This document shows positions 1 through 8,466 of a stretch of DNA of 36,012 nucleotides, one piece after another. Location: positions 1 to 36,012 of the forward strand of contig CAKRRG010000029.1 in assembly GCA_934394545.1 (NCBI GenBank), written 5' to 3'. The notes beneath the pieces were generated by a model, which saw only the letters and a program-made list of their open reading frames with translations, had not been told where the DNA came from and made no database searches. The translations under genes and the position numbers were made by a program. The DNA is from an uncultured Blautia sp. (GTDB taxonomy: Bacteria; Bacillota; Clostridia; Lachnospirales; Lachnospiraceae). Position 1 is the stretch's first letter. Every line of letters begins with the position of its first letter.

Positions 1-597
1 ATCGCAATTCTGCTTCTTATGGCTTACACACCTCTTGGCTACCTGAATATCGGGCCTCTTGCCATCACTCTTAATATTATTCCAGTTGCCATCAGTGCCA
101 TCACTATGGGACCTGTGGGCGGAGCCGTAGCAGGAGCCGTATTCGGACTTACCAGCTTCGGTCAGTGTATCGGTATCGGCGGTACAAGTGCTATGGGTGT
201 TACCTTATTTGGAATCAGCCCGGTCCTGGCATTTATTCAGAGATTTGTTCCAAGACTTGTAGATGGACTTCTTCTTGGATATATCTTCCAAGGCCTTCGT
301 AAAAAAACAAAAAATATTTATGTTTCCTGCGCAATTACAGGTTTTCTTTCTGCATTTCTGAACACCGTGTTCTTTATGGGAATGCTGGTTGGTCTTTTTG
401 GAAATACAGAGTATGTACAGGGACTTATGGGTGGAAAGAATGTGATTCTGTTTATTTGTACATTCGTAGGAATCAACGCAGTATTTGAAATGATTTCTGC
501 CACAGTTGCGACCGGTGCTGTAGGTGCGGCACTTTATAAAGCAAGACTTCTTCCCGGAACAGAGAAAAAGGCTGAGAAAGTAACAAAGACAGCATAA
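1..597 (+). CDS. panT: ECF transporter S component, probably pantothenate-specific (5' end outside window)
   Basis: A small, very hydrophobic protein with about five or six membrane segments. The reading frame is open from base 1 (codons I-A-I-L-L-L precede the first ATG at 19), so the true start lies upstream. S components of energy-coupling factor transporters bind a vitamin in the membrane and work with a shared EcfA/A'/T module, not seen here. The stretch LNIIPVAISAITMGPVGGA followed by GAVFGLTSF resembles the PanT-type S component. The next gene, 48 bp downstream, is pantothenate kinase, which supports pantothenate as substrate: import followed by trapping through phosphorylation. The C-terminal tail is lysine-rich, as expected for a cytoplasmic end. 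The S-component fold is fairly secure; the substrate rests on gene context. Confidence 0.75.
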   Translation: MAILLLMAYTPLGYLNIGPLAITLNIIPVAISAITMGPVGGAVAGAVFGLTSFGQCIGIGGTSAMGVTLFGISPVLAFIQRFVPRLVDGLLLGYIFQGLRKKTKNIYVSCAITGFLSAFLNTVFFMGMLVGLFGNTEYVQGLMGGKNVILFICTFVGINAVFEMISATVATGAVGAALYKARLLPGTEKKAEKVTKTA

Positions 598-645
598 AGT
601 TAAGCAATTTGTCTGATCAGGATAACGAAACGATGGAGGAAAAAA

Positions 646-1419
646 ATGATCTTAGCAATTGATATTGGAAATACAAACATTGTGGTGGGCTGTATCGATC
701 GGGAAAAAACCTATTTCATCGAGAGACTTTCCACTGTCCGTACAAAAACAGAACTGGAATATGCAGTTGACCTGAAAACGGTGGTTGATATTTACCACGT
801 AAAGCGGACGGATATTGATGGCTGTATTATTTCCTCCGTTGTACCCCAGATCACCAATGCTGTGAAGCTTGCAGCTGAGAAGGTTCTGAAAAAAGAGCCC
901 ATGGTTCTGGGACCTGGGGTAAAGACCGGATTGAATATTATGATGGACAATCCAGGCCAGTTAGGCGCTGACCAGGTTGCAAATGCAGTGGCGGGAATTG
1001 CAGAATATCCGGTGCCGCTTGCATTGATCGACATGGGAACTGCAACTACCATAAGTGTTGTGGATGAAAAGAAGCATTATGTGGGCGGCATGATTTTTCC
1101 TGGAATGGGAGTGTCCCTGGATGCCCTCACAGCTCGCGCATCACAGCTTAGCGGTATCAGTATAGAAGCACCTAAGCGCATCATTGGGAAAAACACCATT
1201 GAGTGCATGAAAAGTGGTGTGATTTACAGCAATGCGGCTGCGTTAGATGGAAGTATTGACCGGATTGAGGATGAACTTGGCCAGAAGATCACGGTGGTAG
1301 CCACAGGCGGGCTGGCACGGAAAGTAGTTCCCCATTGCAGAAGAGAGATTATTCTTGATGAGGATCTGCTGTTAAAGGGATTGTTGGTTATTTATGAGAA
1401 AAACCGGAAAAGCTGTTAA
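646..1419 (+). CDS. coaX: Type III pantothenate kinase
   Basis: Catalyses ATP-dependent phosphorylation of pantothenate, the first step of coenzyme A synthesis, in the cytosol. The 257-aa length is normal for CoaX. The N-terminal phosphate-binding motif DIGNTN is at residues 5-10. GADQVANAVA, DMGTATT and PGMGVSLDAL mark the pantothenate site and second phosphate loop of this ASKHA-fold family. The ATG follows a strong GGAGG site with suitable spacing. It sits directly behind the probable pantothenate S component, so the two are probably co-transcribed, and the unit ends at the hairpin 1440-1485. CoaX is the feedback-insensitive, K+-dependent alternative to CoaA, as known for the family. Confidence 0.95.
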   Translation: MILAIDIGNTNIVVGCIDREKTYFIERLSTVRTKTELEYAVDLKTVVDIYHVKRTDIDGCIISSVVPQITNAVKLAAEKVLKKEPMVLGPGVKTGLNIMMDNPGQLGADQVANAVAGIAEYPVPLALIDMGTATTISVVDEKKHYVGGMIFPGMGVSLDALTARASQLSGISIEAPKRIIGKNTIECMKSGVIYSNAAALDGSIDRIEDELGQKITVVATGGLARKVVPHCRREIILDEDLLLKGLLVIYEKNRKSC

Positions 1420-1439
1420 GCTTCATACAAAATAAGATA

Positions 1440-1485
1440 GAAACAGGCCAGAATCTGCGTGATGAACGTGATTCTGGCCTGTTTC
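1440..1485. terminator. Bidirectional hairpin terminator between coaX and the RluA gene
   Basis: A perfect 16-bp inverted repeat: GAAACAGGCCAGAATC at 1440-1455 and its exact complement at 1470-1485, with a 14-nt loop. It lies between two convergent genes (coaX ends 1419, the minus-strand gene ends 1500), so it can end both transcripts. The outer stem is A/T-rich but there is no long U-run on either side. Confidence 0.75.
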
Positions 1486-1499
1486 AGCTTTATGAGATG

Positions 1500-2402
1500 T
1501 CAGACTAAAATTCCTCCGGTTGTAAATGCGCTACGGAAATCCTCTGGCACAGGTGCCAGGATACACATTTGTTTCCTGGTAACAGGATGGGTGAATTCCA
1601 GCTGAAAGGAATGCAGCGGCTGTCTGTTTATGATCCGGTAATCCGGATTATAAAGAAAATCTCCAGGTAGGGGATACCCTAGATGCTTCATGTGTACCCG
1701 GATCTGATGGGTACGTCCGGTTTCTAAATGAAGCTCGATAAGGGAGACGCCGTTAGCTGTGTCCAGTCGTTCATAATGCGTGACTGCTTTTTCACCATTT
1801 ATGAAATCAACCTGTCTTTCAATTGTAGAATCTGCTGCTCTTCCAATTGGTGCATCAATGGTTCCTCTGTCCGGGGGGATGCCCTGGACAATCGCCAGAT
1901 ATGTCCGGCGGATCTGGCGCTGCTTCATCTGGGTGGAGAGTACTGCCGCACTGTAAGGATTCTTTGCCAGAATGAGAGCTCCTGTGGTATCTCTGTCCAG
2001 ACGGTTGATGCAGCGGTAGACAAAGCTCTGTCCTTTTTCTTTAAAATACCAGGCAACACCATTTGCAAGTGTATTGTCATAATTCCCCACAGAAGGGTGT
2101 ACCGGCATATCAGCCGCTTTATTTACCACCAGAATATCCTCATCCTCATAGAGAATGTGAAGATCCATTTTCACAGGAAGAATATGGTCATTGCTGTCTG
2201 TTTCTGGAATATGGATGCGAAGCTGGTCTTTTGCATGAAGAACAGATTTCCCAAAGCCGCGGACCCCATTTAACTGAATGGCATTTTTATCCGGCTTCAT
2301 GGAGGAAAGAATCCCCCGGGAAAAGCCCTCACTTCGAAGAAAATCAAGAAGCAGCATTCCTTCTTGTTCTTCCTGTATGGTGTATGTAAGAATTTTATCC
2401 AA
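1500..2402 (-). CDS. RluA-family RNA pseudouridine synthase
   Basis: Isomerises specific uridines to pseudouridine in rRNA or tRNA. The 300-aa protein has an N-terminal S4-like RNA-binding part (about residues 10-70) and the RluA catalytic domain, with the signature NRLDRDTTGALILAK that contains the catalytic aspartate. Downstream, LHLETGRTHQIRVHMKHLGYPLPGD is the typical second family block. The start is TTG at 2402, preceded on the minus strand by GGGAGA about 8 nt away. It is transcribed divergently from the MATE gene and ends at the shared hairpin with coaX. The sequence does not decide between RluC-, RluD- or YlyB-type specificity, so no symbol is given. Confidence 0.92.
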   Translation of the reverse strand: MDKILTYTIQEEQEGMLLLDFLRSEGFSRGILSSMKPDKNAIQLNGVRGFGKSVLHAKDQLRIHIPETDSNDHILPVKMDLHILYEDEDILVVNKAADMPVHPSVGNYDNTLANGVAWYFKEKGQSFVYRCINRLDRDTTGALILAKNPYSAAVLSTQMKQRQIRRTYLAIVQGIPPDRGTIDAPIGRAADSTIERQVDFINGEKAVTHYERLDTANGVSLIELHLETGRTHQIRVHMKHLGYPLPGDFLYNPDYRIINRQPLHSFQLEFTHPVTRKQMCILAPVPEDFRSAFTTGGILV

Positions 2403-2540
2403 ATTAAAATCTCCCTAAATTAATTACTGCATTTTTTCGGCCTAAGGTGTATAATATCACAGATAATATGCCCATGGAAGTATTTGCGTGCTATTTGTGC
2501 AAAAAGAACTCTATGGGGAGGAGTAACAGATTCAGAAAAA

Positions 2541-3896
2541 ATGAGGAAGTATATGGAACAGCAACAACATCTTTTTACAAACAAAATGCTTCGGGTACTT
2601 CTTGTGCCGATTATCATGGAGCAGCTTTTAAACGCATTGATGGGTACTGTGGACACTATGATGGTCAGCAATGTGGGTTCTGCAGCAATCTCCGCAGTTT
2701 CGCTGGTAGATGCCATTAATGTGCTGATCATTCAGGCCTTTTCCGCACTTGCTGCAGGAGGAACCATTATCTGTACCCAGTATCTGGGGCAGAAGAACTA
2801 TAAGCTGGCCAACAAATCTGCAAGACAGGCTCTTTTTATCATAACAGCAATTTCTGTGTGTATTGTTGTAATTGGCCTTATTTTCCGGGCACCGTTGCTC
2901 AGCTTTATTTTTGGAAAAGTAGATGCAGATGTTATGGATAATTCTATGGTATATTTCTTTTATACAGTTCTGTCTTATCCTTTTATTGCACTTTATGATG
3001 CAGGGGCTTCTATTTTCCGTGCACAGGAAAATACAAGAGGTCCTATGGTAATTTCCATTATCTCCAATGTGATGAATATCGTTGGAAATGCAGTGCTGAT
3101 CTGGGTCTTTCATATGGGGGTTGCAGGGGCGGCCATTTCTACTCTGGTTTCCAGGATTTTTTGTGCAGTGGTAGTTCTGTATCAGCTGCGGAAGGACAGA
3201 CAGCCTATTGTAGTCAGAGATTATCTGAAAATCCGTCCGGATGGAAATATGATTAAAAGGATCCTGGCACTGGGAGTTCCCTCCGGAGTGGAGAATAGTA
3301 TGTTTCAGCTTGGTAAGCTGGTAATCCAGTCTACCGTTTCTACTTTAGGAACTACGGCAATTGCAGCCCAGGCGATGACGAACATTCTGGAAATGCTTAA
3401 TGGAACTGCAGTTATGGGTGTGGGGATCGGACTTATGACAGTGGTTGGACAGAGCATTGGGGCAGGCCGCAGAGATGAGGCTGTATACTACATGAAGAAG
3501 CTGATGGCTTTTGCGGAAGTATTTCTCATTGCCTGCTGTGCGATTGTGTACGCTCTTTCAAAGCCGATTACCATGCTAGGCGGCATGGAGCCTGCCAGTG
3601 CAAAAATGTGCCTGGATATGATATTCTGGATCACCATTGTAAAACCTATTGTATGGATGCCCGCTTTTATTCCGGCTTACGGTATGCGGGCTGCCGGAGA
3701 CGTCAGGTTTTCTATGATCACTTCCTGTGCCAGCATGTGGATCTTCCGTTTCTGTTTGTGTGTTTATCTGATCCGTTGCTGCGGCATGGGTCCTATGGCT
3801 GTGTGGATCGGGATGTTTACAGACTGGACTGTCCGGGCCATTGTGTTTGTCCTGCGGTTCAAAAGCGGGAAATGGATGGAGCACCAAGTTGTGTAA
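2541..3896 (+). CDS. MATE-family multidrug/metabolite exporter
   Basis: About 451 aa with 12 predicted membrane segments, the typical MATE size. An early IIMEQLLNALMGTVDTMMVS segment and a homologous second half (around GVPSGVENSMFQLGKLV) show the internal duplication of the family. MATE proteins export cationic drugs or metabolites using Na+ or H+ gradients; the substrate cannot be read from sequence. The start is uncertain: ATG 2541 (MRKYMEQQ) or ATG 2553 are most plausible. The GGGGAGGAG at 2515-2523 is rather far upstream for either, and the frame stays open further upstream. A TATAAT at 2450-2455 is a possible -10 box without a good -35 partner. The gene is followed after 3 bp by the cbi promoter, so it is probably a separate unit. 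Confidence 0.9.
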   Translation: MRKYMEQQQHLFTNKMLRVLLVPIIMEQLLNALMGTVDTMMVSNVGSAAISAVSLVDAINVLIIQAFSALAAGGTIICTQYLGQKNYKLANKSARQALFIITAISVCIVVIGLIFRAPLLSFIFGKVDADVMDNSMVYFFYTVLSYPFIALYDAGASIFRAQENTRGPMVISIISNVMNIVGNAVLIWVFHMGVAGAAISTLVSRIFCAVVVLYQLRKDRQPIVVRDYLKIRPDGNMIKRILALGVPSGVENSMFQLGKLVIQSTVSTLGTTAIAAQAMTNILEMLNGTAVMGVGIGLMTVVGQSIGAGRRDEAVYYMKKLMAFAEVFLIACCAIVYALSKPITMLGGMEPASAKMCLDMIFWITIVKPIVWMPAFIPAYGMRAAGDVRFSMITSCASMWIFRFCLCVYLIRCCGMGPMAVWIGMFTDWTVRAIVFVLRFKSGKWMEHQVV

Positions 3897-3899
3897 ACA

Positions 3900-3928
3900 T
3901 TGACTTTTAGAATACAAAATTATATAAT
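3900..3928 (+). promoter_or_regulatory. Sigma-A-type promoter of the cobalamin operon
   Basis: TTGACT (-35, 3900-3905) and TATAAT (-10, 3923-3928) are separated by exactly 17 bp and begin 4 bp after the MATE stop codon. The predicted leader to the cbiD start (3978) is only about 40 nt, too short for a cobalamin riboswitch, and none of its conserved boxes is visible there. Confidence 0.75.
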
Positions 3929-3977
3929 TTTATTCTATTTATGTTTGGCAAATCACTTGATTTTGGAGGCAGAGAAT

Positions 3978-5153
3978 ATGGCACATAAGACCGGTCTGGA
4001 AGATTATTATGTGTTCCGGGGACAGAAGAAAATGCGTTTTGGTTATACCACAGGCTCCTGTGCAGCAGCTGCCTGTAAGGGGGCGGTGCGAATGCTTCTT
4101 GGAAAAGAAAAACTGACATCTGTGCCTCTTATGACCCCGAAGGGGATTCTTCTGGATCTGGAGCTTCATGATATTCAGATCCATGAGAATCAGGTTACCT
4201 GTGCGGTAAAAAAGGATGCAGGAGATGATCCGGATACAACAAATGGTATTCTTGTGTATGCAACCGTGTCAAAAACTGACACTGCCGGAATTCTGATAGA
4301 CGGTGGAGTCGGTGTGGGCAGGGTTACAAGACCGGGACTCTCTCAGAAAATCGGAGAAGCAGCTATCAATCCGGTGCCTCGCGCCATGATTCTTCGTGAA
4401 GCAGAAGAAGCAGCTGTTGCATACGATTATGAGGGTGGACTAAAGGTTGTGATATCAGTGCCGGAGGGAATTGAAATCGGGAAGAAAACTTTCAATCCAA
4501 GGCTTGGGATCACGGGAGGAATCTCCATTCTGGGAACATCCGGAATTGTGGAGCCGATGAGCGAGAAGGCTCTTGTGGAGAGCATTCATGTAGAGATGAA
4601 GCAGCATTTCACCCAAGGAGAGAACTATCTTCTTGTGACACCGGGAAATTATGGAGCTGATTATCTGCGTGAGCATATGACACTGCCCTTTGAGCGGAAT
4701 ATGAAGTGCAGTAATTATGTAGGTGAGACGATCGATATGGCTGTAGATATGGGTGTGAAAGGAATTCTGTTTGTGGCGCATATCGGCAAGTTTGTAAAAG
4801 TAGCTGCAGGAATCATGAATACACACTCTCACAGTGCAGATGCCCGTATGGAGGTACTGGCAGCCAATGGGCTTCGGGTAGGAGCAGATGGGGATACTGC
4901 AAGAGCTATCCTCAATTGTAATACTACAGATGATGCCCTTGATATTTTACAGGAAAAAGGGCTTTTGAAGCCGGCTATGGAGAAGATTATGGAGAAAATA
5001 CAGTTCTATCTGGATCATCGTTCTTATGAACAGATCAAGCTTGGAGCTGTGGTTTTTAATAATGTATATGGCTATCTGGGAAAAACCAGAGATGCAGATG
5101 AGCTGATCCGGGAAATCCAGAAGCAGGATACCGAATGGAACAATTTACAATAA
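3978..5153 (+). CDS. cbiD: Cobalt-precorrin-5B C1-methyltransferase
   Basis: Methylates C-1 of the corrin ring with S-adenosylmethionine in the anaerobic cobalamin pathway. The N-terminal LRFGYTTGSCAAAA-type block (here MRFGYTTGSCAAAACKGA) and the DPDTTNG and PGNYGADYL stretches are characteristic of CbiD. The start is ATG 3978 with GGAGG at 3965-3969 about 8 nt upstream. A longer frame from TTG 3900 exists, but it would begin inside the promoter and adds unrelated residues. The resulting 391 aa agree with the family. It is the first gene of the long cbi operon, followed by cbiL 45 bp later. Confidence 0.95.
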   Translation: MAHKTGLEDYYVFRGQKKMRFGYTTGSCAAAACKGAVRMLLGKEKLTSVPLMTPKGILLDLELHDIQIHENQVTCAVKKDAGDDPDTTNGILVYATVSKTDTAGILIDGGVGVGRVTRPGLSQKIGEAAINPVPRAMILREAEEAAVAYDYEGGLKVVISVPEGIEIGKKTFNPRLGITGGISILGTSGIVEPMSEKALVESIHVEMKQHFTQGENYLLVTPGNYGADYLREHMTLPFERNMKCSNYVGETIDMAVDMGVKGILFVAHIGKFVKVAAGIMNTHSHSADARMEVLAANGLRVGADGDTARAILNCNTTDDALDILQEKGLLKPAMEKIMEKIQFYLDHRSYEQIKLGAVVFNNVYGYLGKTRDADELIREIQKQDTEWNNLQ

Positions 5154-5198
5154 AAAGGGAATGTTAAGAGGAATCATACATTCCGGAAAGAGAGTCGC

Positions 5199-5885
5199 AT
5201 GACAGGAAAATTATATGGAGTAGGAGTAGGACCGGGAGATCCGGAGCTGATTACGTTAAAGGCTATAAGACTTACCAAGGAAGCAGACATACTGGCTTTT
5301 CCGGGAGAGGATCCAAGAGAATCGGTTGCTTACAAGATCATGAAAGGAGCATATCCGGAAATTGACAGCAAGCAGATGATTTCCTTGCCAATGCCTATGA
5401 TCAAGGAAAGAGAAGAATTAAAGCGTGTCCATGATGAGGGAGCAAAAATCATTTCAGAATGGCTTAAAAAGGGAAAAAATGTAGTATTTCTCACATTGGG
5501 AGATCCTACGGTATATTCCACATATATTTATGTACATAAGCGGGTGGCAAAGTTAGGATATGATACAGAAATTGTCAGTGGCATCACATCATTTTGCGCA
5601 GTCAGTGCCAGACTTAATGAAGGATTAGTGGAAAAATCCCAGCAGCTGCATGTGATTCCGGCGTCCTACCAGATCGAAGATGCGTTGAAGCTTCCAGGAA
5701 CCAAGGTTCTGATGAAGGCGGGGAAAAAAATGCAGGATGTAAAAGCACAGATCAAAGCGTCCAAAAGCAAGGCCGTGATGATAGAGAACTGCGGAATGCC
5801 GGATGAGAAAATATATAGAAGCACAGAGGAAATTCCTGACAGTGCAGGTTATTATTCACTTATTATAGTAAAAGACGAGAGATAA
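5199..5885 (+). CDS. cbiL: Cobalt-precorrin-2 C20-methyltransferase
   Basis: An SAM-dependent tetrapyrrole methylase that adds the C-20 methyl group to cobalt-factor II/precorrin-2, the first methylation after cobalt insertion. The 228-aa protein begins with the family glycine-rich loop (YGVGVGPGDPELITLKA). It also has the FLTLGDPTVYSTY block and the GITSFCAVSARL block that line the SAM and substrate site. A purine-rich ribosome site (GGAAAGAGAG) precedes ATG 5199. It lies between cbiD and cbiF in one operon. Separation from the other tetrapyrrole methylases rests on the PGDPELITLKA and TVYSTY signatures and on pathway context. Confidence 0.92.
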   Translation: MTGKLYGVGVGPGDPELITLKAIRLTKEADILAFPGEDPRESVAYKIMKGAYPEIDSKQMISLPMPMIKEREELKRVHDEGAKIISEWLKKGKNVVFLTLGDPTVYSTYIYVHKRVAKLGYDTEIVSGITSFCAVSARLNEGLVEKSQQLHVIPASYQIEDALKLPGTKVLMKAGKKMQDVKAQIKASKSKAVMIENCGMPDEKIYRSTEEIPDSAGYYSLIIVKDER

Positions 5886-5899
5886 GAAAGGAGATAAGT

Positions 5900-6658
5900 A
5901 TGATTCATTTTGTAGGCGCAGGTTCCGGGGCACCGGATCTGATCACAGTAAGAGGTAAGAAATATCTGGAAGAAGCAGATGTGGTTATTTATGCAGGTTC
6001 ATTGGTAAATCCTAAGCTTTTAGAGTATACGAAGGATATCTGTACAATTTATAACAGTGCCAAAATGACACTGGAGGAAGTGCTTTCCGTTATGGAAAAG
6101 GCAGAGGCAGCAGGCAAAACAACAGTCAGACTTCATACCGGTGACCCATGTATTTACGGTGCGATCCGTGAACAGATGGATGTATTGGATGAGAAGGGAA
6201 TCGCCTATGATTACTGTCCGGGTGTCAGTGCGTTCTGCGGCGCTGCAAGCGCATTAAATCTGGAATACACTTTGCCAGATATTTCCCAGAGTGTGATCAT
6301 CACCCGTATGGAGGGCAGAACACCGGTTCCGCCTAAGGAAAGCATTCAATCCTTCGCAGCGCATCAGGCAACTATGGTTGTTTTTCTTAGCACAGGAATG
6401 CTGGAAGAATTAAGCAGAAGACTGATAGAAGGCGGTTATACGGCAGACACTCCGGCGGCTATTGTTTATAAGGCAACCTGGGAAGATGAAAAGAAATTTG
6501 TATGCACCGTTGGAACACTGGCACAGACTGCGAAAGAAAATAACATTACAAAGACGGCGCTTATGATCATCGGAGATTGCGTAAATGCAGCTCATTATGA
6601 TCGTTCCAAATTATATGATCCAGGATTTACTACTGAATTCCGGGAAGCGGTTAAATAA
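5900..6658 (+). CDS. cbiF: Cobalt-precorrin-4 C11-methyltransferase
   Basis: Transfers a methyl group from SAM to C-11 of cobalt-precorrin-4. The 252-aa length is typical. Family features are the N-terminal VGAGSGAPDLITVRG loop, VVIYAGSLVNP, RLHTGDPCIYGAIREQMD and CPGVSAFCGAASAL. The serine-leucine pair in YAGSLVNP is typical of CbiF/CobM as opposed to the other methylases. An AAAGGAGA ribosome site sits 6-7 nt before ATG 5900. It lies 14 bp after cbiL and just before cbiG, matching the order of reactions, since CbiG acts on its product. Confidence 0.95.
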   Translation: MIHFVGAGSGAPDLITVRGKKYLEEADVVIYAGSLVNPKLLEYTKDICTIYNSAKMTLEEVLSVMEKAEAAGKTTVRLHTGDPCIYGAIREQMDVLDEKGIAYDYCPGVSAFCGAASALNLEYTLPDISQSVIITRMEGRTPVPPKESIQSFAAHQATMVVFLSTGMLEELSRRLIEGGYTADTPAAIVYKATWEDEKKFVCTVGTLAQTAKENNITKTALMIIGDCVNAAHYDRSKLYDPGFTTEFREAVK

Positions 6659-6677
6659 GAAGACTGAGGATAAGCAG

Positions 6678-7733
6678 ATGAAGATTTCCATGATATGCTA
6701 CACTCTGACAGGGCAGCAGACCGGTGAAACGTTAAAAAAAGGACTGGAGAAACAGGGACATATGGTTTCCCTTTTTACAAAAAGCAGATACCTTCCGGGT
6801 TCTGTTAAGGAAAGCTGCGTGGAATGGACCAGAGTACAGTTTGAGAGTGCGGACTGCGTGATCTTTATTGGAGCAGCAGGGATCGCAGTACGCAGTATCG
6901 CTCCTTTTGTACAAAGCAAAAAAAGAGATCCGGCTGTGCTGGTGACGGATGAATGCGGAAAATTTGTGATTTCCCTGCTGTCAGGGCATCTTGGAGGTGC
7001 CAATGAGCTTGCATATGTGGCTGCAGCTATTCTGCAGGCAATCCCTGTGGTGACAACTGCCACAGATATAGAGGGGAAATTTGCGGTAGATGTGTTTGCA
7101 AAAAAAAACAACTGTCACATTTTCCATATGAAAGAGGCAAAGGAAGTTTCAGCTGCATTGTTAGCAGGAGAGAAGGTGGGCTTTTTCAGCGAGTTTCCCT
7201 GGGAAGGGGAACTGCCGGAGGGCTTGGTATTATGTAAGGACAAGCCCCTTACAAAAATCGGAATCGCAGTGACGGTACATAAGGACTGTAATCCCTTTGC
7301 ATCAACTACCCATATTGTTCCTCATGCTGTTATTCTTGGCATGGGATGCCGGAAGAATAAGGAGCCGGAAGCCGTGGAAGAAGCTGCTAGGAAATGCCTG
7401 ATGGAAAATCAGATATATCCGGAGGCTGTTGCAGCCCTGGCCAGTATTGATATAAAAAAAGAAGAACCCGGGTTCCTTGCACTGTCCCAAAAGCTTGGCA
7501 TCCCCTTCCGGACTTTTTCGGGAGAGGAACTTTTGACAGCAGAAGGAGAATTCACACCGTCTTCTTTTGTCAGTCAGACAGTAGGTGTGGATAATGTATG
7601 TGAGCGGAGTGCTGCAATGGCAGCGAGAAAAATGTCTGCAGATCCAGAGGTATCTTTTATACAGAGAAAACACGCAGAAAATGGGGTGACAACTGCCCTG
7701 GCGCTTGGAGAATGGAGGATGTATTTTGAATAA
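6678..7733 (+). CDS. cbiG: Cobalt-precorrin-5A hydrolase
   Basis: Opens the delta-lactone of cobalt-precorrin-5A and releases the two-carbon fragment as acetaldehyde, specific to the anaerobic route. ATG 6678 has GAGGA at 6666-6670. A longer frame that overlaps cbiF from 6585 is not supported by a ribosome site. The N-terminal half carries GAAGIAVRSIAPFV and SLLSGHLGGANELA, and the C-terminal CobE/GbiG-type domain carries LGMGCRKNK and FRTFSGEEL. The length is 351 aa. A run of nine A residues at 7100-7108 inside the gene is a possible slippage site, but the frame is intact. The last 8 bp overlap cbiH, suggesting translational coupling. Confidence 0.94.
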   Translation: MKISMICYTLTGQQTGETLKKGLEKQGHMVSLFTKSRYLPGSVKESCVEWTRVQFESADCVIFIGAAGIAVRSIAPFVQSKKRDPAVLVTDECGKFVISLLSGHLGGANELAYVAAAILQAIPVVTTATDIEGKFAVDVFAKKNNCHIFHMKEAKEVSAALLAGEKVGFFSEFPWEGELPEGLVLCKDKPLTKIGIAVTVHKDCNPFASTTHIVPHAVILGMGCRKNKEPEAVEEAARKCLMENQIYPEAVAALASIDIKKEEPGFLALSQKLGIPFRTFSGEELLTAEGEFTPSSFVSQTVGVDNVCERSAAMAARKMSADPEVSFIQRKHAENGVTTALALGEWRMYFE

Positions 7734-8466
7734 AGAAAAGAAAATCTATGTGGTAGGTATTGGCCCTGGTTCTTACGAAGGAATGACAGGTGCAGCAGCA
7801 GCGGCTCTTGAAAGAAGTGACGTAATTGTAGGATATACTGTGTATATCGATCTTGTTAAGGATCATTTTCCGGGAAAAGCGTTTCTTACCACACCTATGA
7901 GAAAAGAAGTCGATCGTTGTGTGATGGCTTTTGATGAAGCTATGAAAGGACAGACAGTCTCTATGATCTGCAGCGGAGATGCAGGGGTTTATGGTATGGC
8001 TGGCCTTATATATGAGATTGGTGCAAATTATCCGGAGGTAGAACTGGAAGTCGTAGCCGGAGTTACTGCGGCAACAGGCGGGGCAGCAGTTCTTGGCGCA
8101 CCATTGATTCATGATTTCTGCCTGATCAGTCTTAGCGATCTTCTTACCCCATGGGAAAAAATCGAGAAACGTCTTCTTCTGGCTTCCGAGGCAGATTTTG
8201 TTATTTGTCTTTATAATCCATCCAGTCATAAAAGACATGACTATCTGAAAAAAGCCTGTGAGCTTATGCTTCAGCATAAATCTCCGGAGACAGTATGTGG
8301 TACGGTGCAGAATATTAACCGTGAGGGAGAAAATGCCAGGGTGATGACCTTAGAAGAGCTTAAGGATACCCAGGTAGATATGTTTACCACAGTATTTATC
8401 GGTAATTCACAGACCAGAAATGTGAATGGAAAAATGGTAACACCAAGAGGATATAAAAATGTCTGA
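7726..8466 (+). CDS. cbiH: Cobalt-precorrin-3B C17-methyltransferase (ring contraction)
   Basis: Methylates C-17 and drives contraction of the macrocycle. The best start is TTG 7726: GGAGG at 7714-7718 lies 7 nt upstream and the product begins MNKEKKIYVVGIGPG, matching the usual N-terminus. A TTG at 7705 would add seven residues and lacks a ribosome site. Family blocks are VGIGPGSYEGMT, VGYTVYIDLV, ICSGDAGVYGMAGL, VAGVTAATGGAAVLGAPL and FVICLYNPSS. At 246 aa it is the short CbiH form, without the extra domain seen in some bacteria. It overlaps cbiG by 8 bp and the next gene by 8 bp. Confidence 0.94.
   Translation: MNKEKKIYVVGIGPGSYEGMTGAAAAALERSDVIVGYTVYIDLVKDHFPGKAFLTTPMRKEVDRCVMAFDEAMKGQTVSMICSGDAGVYGMAGLIYEIGANYPEVELEVVAGVTAATGGAAVLGAPLIHDFCLISLSDLLTPWEKIEKRLLLASEADFVICLYNPSSHKRHDYLKKACELMLQHKSPETVCGTVQNINREGENARVMTLEELKDTQVDMFTTVFIGNSQTRNVNGKMVTPRGYKNV

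Noticed and set aside
1728..2273. 181-aa plus-strand frame opposite the RluA gene
   Set aside because: It is antisense to a gene with intact family motifs and shows no recognisable domain or ribosome site.
7657..8277. 206-aa minus-strand frame opposite cbiH
   Set aside because: Shadow of cbiH; no start context or family resemblance.
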